A DNA stretch of 64,000 nucleotides from Flavihumibacter fluminis (lineage in GTDB: Bacteria; Bacteroidota; Bacteroidia; Chitinophagales; Chitinophagaceae): NCBI RefSeq assembly GCF_021491375.1, contig NZ_JAKEVY010000008.1, forward strand, positions 1-64,000, read 5' to 3'. The stretch's first letter is position 1; each line of letters opens with the position of its first letter. Positions 41,792 to 50,455 of the stretch are shown in pieces. A program made the position numbers and the translations under genes. The notes under the pieces are model-generated. The model worked only from the letters and a program-made list of their open reading frames with translations, was not told the DNA's origin and searched no databases.

Positions 41792-44719
41792 TCACTTTTC
41801 TCCAACACCCATTGACCGATAGATGATATCCTGCACTTTCGGTCGTACGCTCATTCTCAAAAATTTGTTGGGATCACCATTATTCACCACCCGGTTACTG
41901 AGAAAAATATAGGTAAGGTTGTATTTGGGATCAATCCATACGCAGGTGCCGGTAAAACCGGTATGACCAAAAGTTTCAGGTGATGCATACGTTGCAGGAT
42001 AGGGTTCTTTGCGAATGGGATTGTCGCGCTCGGGTTTATCAAAACCCAGCGCGCGGCGACTGATCCCGCTGGCGTAAACCGTAAACAGATCCACTGTTGA
42101 TGGTTTGAAAAATGTTTGTCCCTGCAGGGTTCCCTTACTCAGTAGCAACTGGGATAATACCGCCAGGTCATAAGCAGTACTGAATAGCCCTGCATGGCCA
42201 GCCACACCACCAAACATGGCGGCGCCGGGATCATGTACATCCCCCTGCAAACGTTGTTTCCGGAATACGGGTTCTGTTTCGGTAGGCGCCATATACCCTG
42301 CAGGGAATCGGGTTCTTGGCTTAAAGCCTGTATTGGTAAGTCCTAGTGGTTCATAAAAAGTGGATCGGGTGTAGGTGTCCAGATCCTGACCAGTAATGGC
42401 TTCTACTATCCTTCCGAGAAAGATAAAATCATTGTCGCTATACACATACTTACCTGCCGGCCCGAGTTCGCTTTGTAATATGCGCTTGTGCAGGGTATCG
42501 GTAAAATCTTTACGTAAGAAAACGTTCTCTGCTACCCGAATGGAGTAAACGCTATCAGGCCAGTTGGAATAAATGGCCCCATTTGGACTGCCGTCAACCG
42601 GATCTATTGTCTCCCGGTAAAATGGGATAAAAGATTTCAGTCCGGCTTCGTGTAATAAAATATCCTTGATTCTCAATCCGGCTTTATCCGACCCTATGGT
42701 CCATACCAGGTAATCACCCAGTGTTTTATTGATGTCCAGCCGCCCTTCATCCACCAGTTTCATGACAGATAAAGTGGTAGCCATGATTTTTGTAACAGAG
42801 GCCATATCAAAGATGGTTTCGCAATACATGGGGGTGGAATCATTGTAAGTATAAGTACCATAGGACCGTTCAAAAGCGATCTTACCGTCCCGGGCCACCA
42901 GCACCACTGCTCCCGGAATGGCCTGTTGTTTAATGGCATCCAGGCAAACGGAGTCAATTTTTACCAGCTGGTCGTACCTGAATCCAAGATTACCTGGCCA
43001 GGTTTCGGGAAGCAGTCGCTGTGTTACCAGGCCTGTCCCTACCGGAAGTTCAGGGCATACTGATACCGGCAATTTGCCTTTGGGACGGATCTTTCCATTG
43101 ATCAGATCGGCGGCAGTTTCCTGGGTAATGGGATCATCATCATAAGCCGCCAGTAAGACCTTGTTATCACAGGCATTTTTAATAGCATAGGGGTTGCCAA
43201 AAAACACGGTTATTGTTGGGATATTATCCCGAAGATGTCCAAGCAGATGTAAACCAGCCGGATTCAATCCAAAATTGCGGGCTGGTGTTCGGTTATAAGA
43301 ATGGACTCCTGCAATTACAACATCGTACTGACCGATCATAAACTGAATCAGCGAATTGGCAGCATTTTCATCCAGCTTATTGCTGAAAAAATAAGTATGG
43401 GCTCCATAATCTTTCCGCATGCGGTTGGCCAATAAATTATCCTGGTTGGTACCAATTGCAACATAGGCAACCCTGCGGTTGGTGCCTGGCTGCAACGGAA
43501 AAATGGCCCTGTTTTCATTGCGCAAAACAGTAATTGCTTCCTCCGCCACTCTTCGGCGGAGGGCAGGAATATCTTTATTCAGGTCCGCCGTTAAGTTGTG
43601 AAGGTCAATCGGATTTAGATTAGCAAGGCCATATTGGTACTTAGCATACAGAACTTTCCGTACTTTTTCGTTAATGCTGGCCCAGGTGAGTCGCTTTTTG
43701 CGTATAGCTTTTTTAACTGCCTGGATTCCTCCGGGGATATCTCCAGGCAGGCAAAGCAGATCGTTGCCGGCAATCAACGATTGTGCGGATGCTTCCCCAT
43801 CAGGATAATAATTCGCAATACCTTTCATTTCCAGGGCATCGGTAAAGGTTAAGCCTTTGAAGCCAAGCTCCTTTCTCAGGAGTTCATTGATGTGTTTGGC
43901 TGATACCGAGCTGGGGCGGTTTTTGGCGTCATCAATGGCAGGAACAGCCAGATGCCCAACCATTACGCTACCCACTCCGGCCTCGATCATTTTGCGAAAG
44001 GGATAGAGTTCCATAGAATCCAGCTCCTGCCGTGATTTAGGAATAAGTGGCAGATCGTAATGTGAATCAACAGCAACATCGCCATGTCCTGGGAAATGTT
44101 TTGCACAGGCCATTACTCCATGATCCTGTAGGCCTTTCATATACTGGATACCTAATTCTGTAACTTTAAACTTATCCTCGCCGGCAGAACGTTCTCCGAT
44201 TACAGGATTCGCCGGATTATTATTGATATCAACAACCGGTGCATAGTTTACCTGGATCCCGACCCGTTTGCACTGTTCCGCCACGGCCTTTCCATAATCA
44301 TACATCAACGAAGGATCATTGGTTGCCCCCAGCATTACCTGGCGTGGCAGACTCATCACGCTATCGAAGCGCATACCCAATCCCCATTCTCCGTCTACGG
44401 TTACCAGTAAGGGAGTTTTAGCCAGTTGCTGAAAATTATTGATGCGCAGGGCATGCTGAACAGGCCCGCCCTGGAAAACACAGATGCCACCGATATTGTA
44501 TTTTTTGATCGCCTCTTCCACTTCCTTATCGTAAAAAACAGGTATCCCGTTTTTCATGCCGGAACTTCGGACAATCATTAACTGAGCGATCTTCTGATCA
44601 TTGTTCAGTGTTTTGAATACACTGTCTACCCACTGATCTGCATTCAGGGCTGATTTCTTTTGTGCCGTAAGGCTGCCGGCTGCGAACAGGGCAGCTGCCA
44701 ATAACCAGATTTGTTTCAT
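41792..44719 (-). CDS. Fusion of GH3 beta-N-acetylglucosaminidase and class C beta-lactamase-type serine hydrolase
   Basis: A signal peptide (residues 1-19) precedes a NagZ-type GH3 domain (about 25-370) with KHFPGHG (207-213), the Asp218-His220 acid/base pair in DSH and nucleophile Asp294 in TFTDALEMKG. A GH3 C-terminal domain follows (about 385-570). The last part (about 585-970) is a beta-lactamase-fold serine hydrolase with SVTK (Ser641, Lys644) and YSDN (760-763). It would cut GlcNAc-containing muropeptides and a peptide or ester bond in the periplasm. The fusion is seen in other Bacteroidota. Antibiotic hydrolysis is not implied. Confidence 0.92.
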   Translation of the reverse strand: MKQIWLLAAALFAAGSLTAQKKSALNADQWVDSVFKTLNNDQKIAQLMIVRSSGMKNGIPVFYDKEVEEAIKKYNIGGICVFQGGPVQHALRINNFQQLAKTPLLVTVDGEWGLGMRFDSVMSLPRQVMLGATNDPSLMYDYGKAVAEQCKRVGIQVNYAPVVDINNNPANPVIGERSAGEDKFKVTELGIQYMKGLQDHGVMACAKHFPGHGDVAVDSHYDLPLIPKSRQELDSMELYPFRKMIEAGVGSVMVGHLAVPAIDDAKNRPSSVSAKHINELLRKELGFKGLTFTDALEMKGIANYYPDGEASAQSLIAGNDLLCLPGDIPGGIQAVKKAIRKKRLTWASINEKVRKVLYAKYQYGLANLNPIDLHNLTADLNKDIPALRRRVAEEAITVLRNENRAIFPLQPGTNRRVAYVAIGTNQDNLLANRMRKDYGAHTYFFSNKLDENAANSLIQFMIGQYDVVIAGVHSYNRTPARNFGLNPAGLHLLGHLRDNIPTITVFFGNPYAIKNACDNKVLLAAYDDDPITQETAADLINGKIRPKGKLPVSVCPELPVGTGLVTQRLLPETWPGNLGFRYDQLVKIDSVCLDAIKQQAIPGAVVLVARDGKIAFERSYGTYTYNDSTPMYCETIFDMASVTKIMATTLSVMKLVDEGRLDINKTLGDYLVWTIGSDKAGLRIKDILLHEAGLKSFIPFYRETIDPVDGSPNGAIYSNWPDSVYSIRVAENVFLRKDFTDTLHKRILQSELGPAGKYVYSDNDFIFLGRIVEAITGQDLDTYTRSTFYEPLGLTNTGFKPRTRFPAGYMAPTETEPVFRKQRLQGDVHDPGAAMFGGVAGHAGLFSTAYDLAVLSQLLLSKGTLQGQTFFKPSTVDLFTVYASGISRRALGFDKPERDNPIRKEPYPATYASPETFGHTGFTGTCVWIDPKYNLTYIFLSNRVVNNGDPNKFLRMSVRPKVQDIIYRSMGVGEK

Positions 44720-44804
44720 CTGCCTAAGTTACTGAAAAATACCGCACAATTCAGCAAATTCCCGCATCCACCGGTCGGGTGGGAAGCGCAGCGGCAGACT
44801 GAAA

Positions 44805-46691
44805 TCAAAACTCTCGTTCGAGGTGGAAAGTAATGGGCTGTTTAAAGTAACAGTTAACCGCCTGACCTTTTTGTTTGGCAGGAGCCCACTTTCCGCTGGC
44901 TTCCAGCACTCGTTTTGCTTCCTGTCCTAGTCCTTTACCTGGATCGCTGATTATCGAAATATCTGCTAAGGTGCTGTCTGCTCTAACTACAAATCCGAGT
45001 AATACGGTGCCCGTTGTTTCGGAATCAATTGCTTCCTGGGGATATCGCAGTGTAGTGTTTAAAAACTTTTGCCAGGCTTCTTTTCCTCCCGGATAAAATG
45101 GCATTTGTTCGGCCTGTGTAAATGTAATTTCACCTTTGCCGGGTGTTTTTGACATAGGAACCGTATCTATCTGGACAGCTTTATTGCCCCGCTGATGTTC
45201 AGCAAATAATACAGCTGACTCGAGGATTTTCCGGGCAATGGTTTCCTGATTCTTTGTTTCCCTGATAAACTCATAATCACCCGGATTGGTAAGAAAACCA
45301 CATTCAATCAGTAAAGCGGGAGTTTCAGATTTGTCAAGCACCCAGATTCCTTTATTTTGACGTTCTTTTATTCCATTTACTTTGACAACCGGACTTAACT
45401 GATTTTGCAAAATCTGAGCTGCTGTTAAAGAGGCATTCAGATGTTGGTGCGGCCCGTTTGACCGGGGAACATGTAGCTCGTATCCGTTTAATGAATTGTT
45501 ATCGCTACCATTTAAATGCACCGATAGAAGCAATGCTGGCTTTATGGAATTGGAATACAAAACACGCCACTTATTCGCTTCAAATGGATCCGTTAAATTA
45601 TCTGGCAATGACTCGTCCATTCTGGTTAGGAGAACCTTGACATTGTAATCAGGACCCAGACTGGCAATTTTCCGGCTAATTTGTAATGCCAGTTGCTGTT
45701 CTGTTTGGCCGTCTGGTAACTTAATACCCGGATCAGGTCCGCCGTGCCCGGCATCCACTACAATGGTAACCGGCTCTTTGGCAACAAAACCACCTTCGGA
45801 TGGCTTACGAATGACAAAAGCAACTAACAGGAAGGAAAGGCTGGCAACCAAAGGCAGGGCCAGCACCCGGCTTAGGTAGCCGGATTTTTGGAAAGGTTTA
45901 ATGGTTAACATGGTTATTCGACGTTTAAGTTGTGACTGAAAAAATGGATGGGTAAGCGCCAGCTGCTTTTCCTGAATGCTTCGTTCCAGTAAAATTTCTG
46001 CGTATTCGAGTGGACCATCATTACCTATGGCATGCTGATCCGCGAGATACTCATGAACAGCCCTTAATTCATTCCTTATCAGATAGTAAAAAGGATTAAA
46101 CCAGCAAACCAGAATGGCCAGCTGACAAAAGAGGATATCCAGGCTGTGATATTGCCGTATATGGTAAAGTTCATGCCTGAAAATCTGTTGACCGGCTCTG
46201 CTATTCAGGGAAACCTGGTCGTTCCAGAATACAGATCGGAAAAATGAAAAAGGCGTTCCTTTTTCCCTGGTATGATAAATTGTAATATCATCCAGTTGCT
46301 CACCTTTATAGATTTTTCGCATCCTGTGAATCCTTCGAAGCGCAATACCCAATCCCCAAAAACCAACACCTATACCAGCAGAATAGATTAGTTTTAAAAT
46401 TGTAATTGATCTCAACATCGATCCAACAGGGCTTACTTCCACATTTTCACCTTCCCCATACACGGAGATTACCTCGATAGTTCGGATTACAGTTTGGCTG
46501 ATTATCCCTTCATTAAAGAACGACAAATCAAAATGAAGCAATGGAAGCACCATTGAGATGATCAGCACTCCTAAAAGGTAATACCGGTTATACTGATGAA
46601 AACGCTGATCCCGTAGAAAGATCCAGTAATAACCCAGCAGAATAGCCGAGGAAACAAGCATTTTGAAGAGGTACAACAAATAGGGGAGCAT
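44805..46691 (-). CDS. BlaR1-like M56 metallopeptidase fused to N-acetylmuramoyl-L-alanine amidase and TonB C-terminal domain
   Basis: Residues 1-295 form a BlaR1/MecR1-type membrane peptidase: spans near 5-25, 35-53, 95-118, 185-205 and 280-295, HELYH zinc motif (173-177) and ADQHAIG with Glu214 upstream. Residues about 307-500 are an Amidase_3 domain with DAGHGG (His316), Glu331, SVHLNG (His392) and IECGF (Glu463), all ligands and catalytic residues present. Residues about 528-626 are a TonB_C domain (YPQEAIDSETTGTVLLGFVV). In BlaR1 this place holds a penicillin-sensing domain. It follows the BlaI-type repressor gene by 3 bp, so it probably relieves repression by proteolysis when the wall is damaged; this is inference. 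Confidence 0.9.
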   Translation of the reverse strand: MLPYLLYLFKMLVSSAILLGYYWIFLRDQRFHQYNRYYLLGVLIISMVLPLLHFDLSFFNEGIISQTVIRTIEVISVYGEGENVEVSPVGSMLRSITILKLIYSAGIGVGFWGLGIALRRIHRMRKIYKGEQLDDITIYHTREKGTPFSFFRSVFWNDQVSLNSRAGQQIFRHELYHIRQYHSLDILFCQLAILVCWFNPFYYLIRNELRAVHEYLADQHAIGNDGPLEYAEILLERSIQEKQLALTHPFFQSQLKRRITMLTIKPFQKSGYLSRVLALPLVASLSFLLVAFVIRKPSEGGFVAKEPVTIVVDAGHGGPDPGIKLPDGQTEQQLALQISRKIASLGPDYNVKVLLTRMDESLPDNLTDPFEANKWRVLYSNSIKPALLLSVHLNGSDNNSLNGYELHVPRSNGPHQHLNASLTAAQILQNQLSPVVKVNGIKERQNKGIWVLDKSETPALLIECGFLTNPGDYEFIRETKNQETIARKILESAVLFAEHQRGNKAVQIDTVPMSKTPGKGEITFTQAEQMPFYPGGKEAWQKFLNTTLRYPQEAIDSETTGTVLLGFVVRADSTLADISIISDPGKGLGQEAKRVLEASGKWAPAKQKGQAVNCYFKQPITFHLEREF

Positions 46692-46694
46692 GGC

Positions 46695-47057
46695 TTATTT
46701 TTTAGCTGATCGAATCTGTTTCAAAAGTGCTTCCAGTTCATCAACTGAAATTTTTTCGTCCTTCACAAACTGGCTCACCAGGTTAGTAGCGGATCCTTCA
46801 AAATATCCTTTTACAATTTGCTGAACGGATCGCTTGCCATAATCGGCTTTACTGATTAGAGGACGATAAAGGTTATTTCTTCCCTGCTGAATTGCTTCCA
46901 CAAAGCCTTTTTCGATCAGAATTTTAAGAATCGTGGCAATGGTATTGGAGTGCGGCTTTGGCTCCTCCGTAGCTTCCATGATATCCTTTAAGAATCCCTG
47001 GCCAATTCCCCACAAAACCTGCATCACTTCCTCTTCGGCTTTTGTCAACGATTTCAT
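46695..47057 (-). CDS. BlaI/MecI/CopY-family transcriptional repressor
   Basis: The 120-residue protein has the winged-helix of the BlaI family (LTKAEEEVMQVLWGIGQGFLKDIMEA; NTIATILKILIEKGFVEAIQQGRNNLYRPLI) and a C-terminal dimerisation part (VQQIVKGYFEGSATNLVSQFVKDEKIS). BlaI-type repressors are inactivated by a cognate M56 peptidase, here the next gene, 3 bp downstream. Two dyads in the promoter (47061-47074, 47089-47102) are likely operators for autorepression. Targets beyond its own operon are unknown. Confidence 0.94.
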   Translation of the reverse strand: MKSLTKAEEEVMQVLWGIGQGFLKDIMEATEEPKPHSNTIATILKILIEKGFVEAIQQGRNNLYRPLISKADYGKRSVQQIVKGYFEGSATNLVSQFVKDEKISVDELEALLKQIRSAKK

Positions 47058-47060
47058 ATA

Positions 47061-47102
47061 ACTAATAATTTAGTCATAGCAATCTAAAACTATATTTTTA
47101 GT
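47061..47102. promoter_or_regulatory. Twin operator dyads of the BlaI-like repressor
   Basis: Two 14-bp dyads are seen on the minus strand, ACTAAATTATTAGT (47061-47074) and ACTAAAAATATAGT (47089-47102), with arms ACTA/TAGT and centres 28 bp apart. They lie 3-45 bp before the repressor start, with a TTTG at 47107-47110 upstream. Their match to each other and their place suggest operators. Confidence 0.6.
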
Positions 47103-47145
47103 TATGCAAATATTTTTTCAAGTAGTTTAAACCCGACCGGTGAGG

Positions 47146-49056
47146 TTAGAGACCAAAGGAACGGGAGAGGTAATCCTGGTTGAAGTCGATGAAGGTAGGG
47201 CGGCCGTTCGCAGTAATGTTGGGCTGCGCACAGCGCAGCAGATCTTCCGCCAGCCGGCGCATTTCCACCTGGGTAAGTGCAGTTCCGGACTTGATGGAAT
47301 GTTGGGATGCCAGGGAACGTATCAGTTTTTCCCGCCGGGAAAATTTGACATCACTGCTAAAATGTTTGTACTGATCCAGCAATTGTTCAATCGCGGCTTT
47401 CTCATTGCCCTGAACAATATCGGCCGGACTCCCCTGAACCACAAAGCTATTATTACCAAAGGGATCAATCTGGTAGCCGAGTAATAGCATATCTGAAAGC
47501 AGTTCCGTCAGCAGGGCCGCATCCGCCGGGGCCAGTTCCAGGGTCACTGGAAAAAGACTTTGCTGGGATGCTATGATTTTTCCAACCAGGGCTGCAGCGT
47601 AACGTTCATACAAAACCCGTTCATGAGCAAATTGCTGGTGAATCAGCAGAAAGCCCTGGAGGGTTGGAGCAATCAGGTACTGCAACTGGATTTGAAGCAA
47701 CTCAGCATGCTCCAGCAACTGCCATTTTTTTCGGGGCTTTTCCCAATCAAAATACAATTCACCTTCTTCATCACCCAATTTGCCTGCTGGCAATCCACCA
47801 GTATGCTTATCTGTTGCTGGTTTCTCAAAAAAATCTTTCCAGGAAGGCATCGCTTTCTCCTGTGCAGCTCCACCTGTTGCAGCACCAGACCCGCCGATTC
47901 CTGAATAACCTCCCTTTTCGATAAAGTGTGCCTGGTTGGATTTGCTGAAAGCCTGGTACAGCTCAGAACTGCTCGCTGCCTGCCGGTGTTCATCCGTAAA
48001 TGGTTTGGCAACCGCATCTGATTGTTGAATACCGGCATCGATATCAAATTCCAGGGTAGGCGTTATACTGAATTGTGCAAGCGCATGTTTCACGGCAGCC
48101 TGTACAAATGCATATACAATTTTTTCGTCTTCAAATTTGATTTCCTGCTTGGTTGGATGCACATTCACATCAATCTGTTCCGGATTCAGATCAATGAATA
48201 ATACATAAAGCGGGAAACTATCGGCCGGTATCAGATCCTGAAAAGCCTGCATCACTGCATGATTCAGGTAAGCGCTTCTGATAAACCGGTTGTTAACGAA
48301 AAAATATTGATCCCCCCGGGTCTTCTTGGCGGCATCCGGTTTACCAATAAAGCCCTGGATATTGAGATAATCGGTTTGTTCCTGAACAGGCACTAACCTC
48401 GATAAATAGGCATTCCCAAGCAATTGAACAATCCGTTGTTTGAGCGATCCTTTATCCAGGTGAAAAACCTGCTGGTCATTATGAGAAAGCGAGAAAAAGA
48501 TATGGGGAAAAGCCATTGCTACCCTGGTAAACTCATCAATGATATGCCGCATTTCGGCAGCATTACTTTTCAAAAAATTTCTCCGGGCCGGAACATTAAA
48601 AAACAGGTTCTTCATCGCGATGCTGGTGCCGGCTGCTGTAGCACACGGCTCCTGCCTTACCACCATACTGTTCTCCATTTCCAGGTAGGTACCCAGTTCA
48701 TCCTGTGACCTTCTGGTTTTTAACTCAACCTGCGCAACTGCCGCAATAGAAGCAAGTGCTTCCCCGCGAAACCCCATTGTATTGATATGAAAGAGATCGT
48801 CGATCTGACGGATCTTGGAGGTAGCATGCCGTTCAAAACAGAGCCTCGCATCCGTTTCATTCATCCCTTTTCCATTGTCGATTACCTGAATAAGGGATTT
48901 TCCGGCCTCTTTAACCAGCAGCCGAATTTCGGTTGCTCCTGCATCCACTGCATTTTCCAACAATTCCTTTACTGCACTAGCCGGACGTTGAATCACTTCT
49001 CCCGCCGCGATCTGGTTAGCTATATGATCGGGCAATAATTGTATGGTATCTGCCAA
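47146..49056 (-). CDS. mutL: DNA mismatch repair protein MutL
   Basis: MutL couples mismatch recognition by MutS to strand incision. The 636 residues have the GHKL ATPase with VKELLENAVDAGA, IDNGKGM and GFRGEALASIAAV, and a C-terminal dimerisation domain. The endonuclease motif region reads IHQQFAHERVLYE in place of DQHAxxE, so the usual first Asp and His are changed. The start codon is TTG at 49056, supported by a Shine-Dalgarno AAAGGAG 8 nt upstream and by the family N terminus (IIQLLPDHIANQIAAGEV pattern). A -7 box lies at 49075-49082. Confidence 0.96.
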   Translation of the reverse strand: MADTIQLLPDHIANQIAAGEVIQRPASAVKELLENAVDAGATEIRLLVKEAGKSLIQVIDNGKGMNETDARLCFERHATSKIRQIDDLFHINTMGFRGEALASIAAVAQVELKTRRSQDELGTYLEMENSMVVRQEPCATAAGTSIAMKNLFFNVPARRNFLKSNAAEMRHIIDEFTRVAMAFPHIFFSLSHNDQQVFHLDKGSLKQRIVQLLGNAYLSRLVPVQEQTDYLNIQGFIGKPDAAKKTRGDQYFFVNNRFIRSAYLNHAVMQAFQDLIPADSFPLYVLFIDLNPEQIDVNVHPTKQEIKFEDEKIVYAFVQAAVKHALAQFSITPTLEFDIDAGIQQSDAVAKPFTDEHRQAASSSELYQAFSKSNQAHFIEKGGYSGIGGSGAATGGAAQEKAMPSWKDFFEKPATDKHTGGLPAGKLGDEEGELYFDWEKPRKKWQLLEHAELLQIQLQYLIAPTLQGFLLIHQQFAHERVLYERYAAALVGKIIASQQSLFPVTLELAPADAALLTELLSDMLLLGYQIDPFGNNSFVVQGSPADIVQGNEKAAIEQLLDQYKHFSSDVKFSRREKLIRSLASQHSIKSGTALTQVEMRRLAEDLLRCAQPNITANGRPTFIDFNQDYLSRSFGL

Positions 49057-49074
49057 TGTTCACACTCCTTTCGG

Positions 49075-49082
49075 CAAAGATA
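49075..49082 (-). promoter_or_regulatory. -7 box and ribosome binding site of mutL
   Basis: TATCTTTG (minus strand) matches TAnnTTTG exactly. The leader contains AAAGGAG, 8 nt before the TTG start at 49056, a rare clear Shine-Dalgarno for this genome. Confidence 0.55.
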
Positions 49083-49092
49083 ACACCTGCCT

Positions 49093-50433
49093 TTAATACC
49101 GCTCCCAGACTTTTTGAAGATACGCTTCCACGGCCCTTCGAACTTTTACTGCACTGGTCTGGTGATTGTTTACTAAAACCGAAAAAATCAATCGCTTTCC
49201 TTTTTTTGTAGTCAGATAGCCGCTCAATGCAACCTGCCCGCTTAATGTCCCGGTCTTCGCTTTCATTGCATCACCTAAATCAGAATAGTAATTCGATAAT
49301 GTTCCTTTTCCGCCGGATGCAAGTATGGCATCTACTCTATTGCGGCCAAACTCCTGCTCCATTTTTTCCAGTAGCCATACCATATCAACCGGCGTGAATA
49401 AATTATAACGGCTCAAACCGGATCCATCCACCCAATTTGGTGAATGTGGCAAACCTTTGAGGTCGGCCTTTAAAATGGTATCAATCATTTTTCGGGTATT
49501 CATCCAGCCATAAACCTGTTGCGATGCCATCAGCAAAACCTGTTCGGCATAAAAATTATCGCTGCGTAGCATCATCAGCTTTAAGAGACTGTCTGTTGGC
49601 TGCGAATATAAAACCCGGTCGGCCTTTCTGGTATTCTCGCCAGGCACCAGAAGAATGGAACGACCGATTGTATCCCTTAATAAATCAAGCGCGGAAAAAA
49701 GGCCATTTGTTACAAAAGGAATCTCCAGTGTTTTTAAAATCTCCTTCCCTTCCGAGATGGTAAACTGGTTGGAGTACCGGTCACGTATAACCGAAAAACT
49801 GGATGTTTTTGCCGGATTAAAATTCACCTTCCAGGAAACTTCAGGTTCTGAATACACAAAGGCTTCGTTTACCAGCTGTCCGTCTTCTGATTCGGATTTT
49901 TCGAGTACCTGCGTCCAGCGGATGGTATTGCCATATACCGGTAGTGGACTCCGCTCCGCCATATATGAACTGTTGTAATCGTCCCAGGACCAGCCATAAC
50001 CCAGTTCTTTCTCCCGCCAGTTCTCCTGTTGAATAACCAGCTCTTTCTGATTTGATTTCAACCAGTCGATAACCGGGTGAACAGGAAAATCAGGATGCAG
50101 CAAACTGGGATCACCAGTAGGCAGCAGGTAGATACTGTCTGCAGTTTCAGCATATCGGATGCCAGGAAGCGAATCCCCCAGATACCGCATCCCTGCATAC
50201 ATAGTGAACAGTTTGGTATTGCTGGCCGGAATAAAATATTTATCGCCTTGGTAGTTGTATAAATAACTGGCTTTTTGTGGATCGTAAATACTGATGCCAA
50301 TATGAGCCTGTCTCAGTCCCTCTTCCTGAAGAACCAGTTTTTGAGCGTATTGATCCAGTTTTTTGGAAACCGAACAAGCCGACAGGATAAGCATCAGCAA
50401 AACTGAAAAAACTACATGTGTGTATAAGCGCAT
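49093..50433 (-). CDS. dacB: D-alanyl-D-alanine carboxypeptidase/endopeptidase, PBP4 (S13) family
   Basis: The protein starts with a lipobox (LILSAC, Cys20), so it is probably a lipoprotein. The active-site SxxK is SNTK (Ser71, Lys74), the second motif SDN lies in MLRSDNFYAEQ, and KTG in AKTGTLSG. It would cut D-Ala-D-Ala or cross-links in peptidoglycan. The 446-residue length is near normal for the family. It lies 22 bp downstream of the ureohydrolase-like gene on the same strand and may share its transcript. Confidence 0.92.
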   Translation of the reverse strand: MRLYTHVVFSVLLMLILSACSVSKKLDQYAQKLVLQEEGLRQAHIGISIYDPQKASYLYNYQGDKYFIPASNTKLFTMYAGMRYLGDSLPGIRYAETADSIYLLPTGDPSLLHPDFPVHPVIDWLKSNQKELVIQQENWREKELGYGWSWDDYNSSYMAERSPLPVYGNTIRWTQVLEKSESEDGQLVNEAFVYSEPEVSWKVNFNPAKTSSFSVIRDRYSNQFTISEGKEILKTLEIPFVTNGLFSALDLLRDTIGRSILLVPGENTRKADRVLYSQPTDSLLKLMMLRSDNFYAEQVLLMASQQVYGWMNTRKMIDTILKADLKGLPHSPNWVDGSGLSRYNLFTPVDMVWLLEKMEQEFGRNRVDAILASGGKGTLSNYYSDLGDAMKAKTGTLSGQVALSGYLTTKKGKRLIFSVLVNNHQTSAVKVRRAVEAYLQKVWERY

Positions 50434-50455
50434 TCTTTAAAAATAACTAAAATAC

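Noticed and set aside
41792-47057. Beta-lactam resistance locus (BlaI-BlaR1-beta-lactamase)
   Set aside because: The peptidase carries an amidase, not a penicillin sensor, and the serine-hydrolase domain is fused to a GH3 enzyme; a wall-recycling role fits better.
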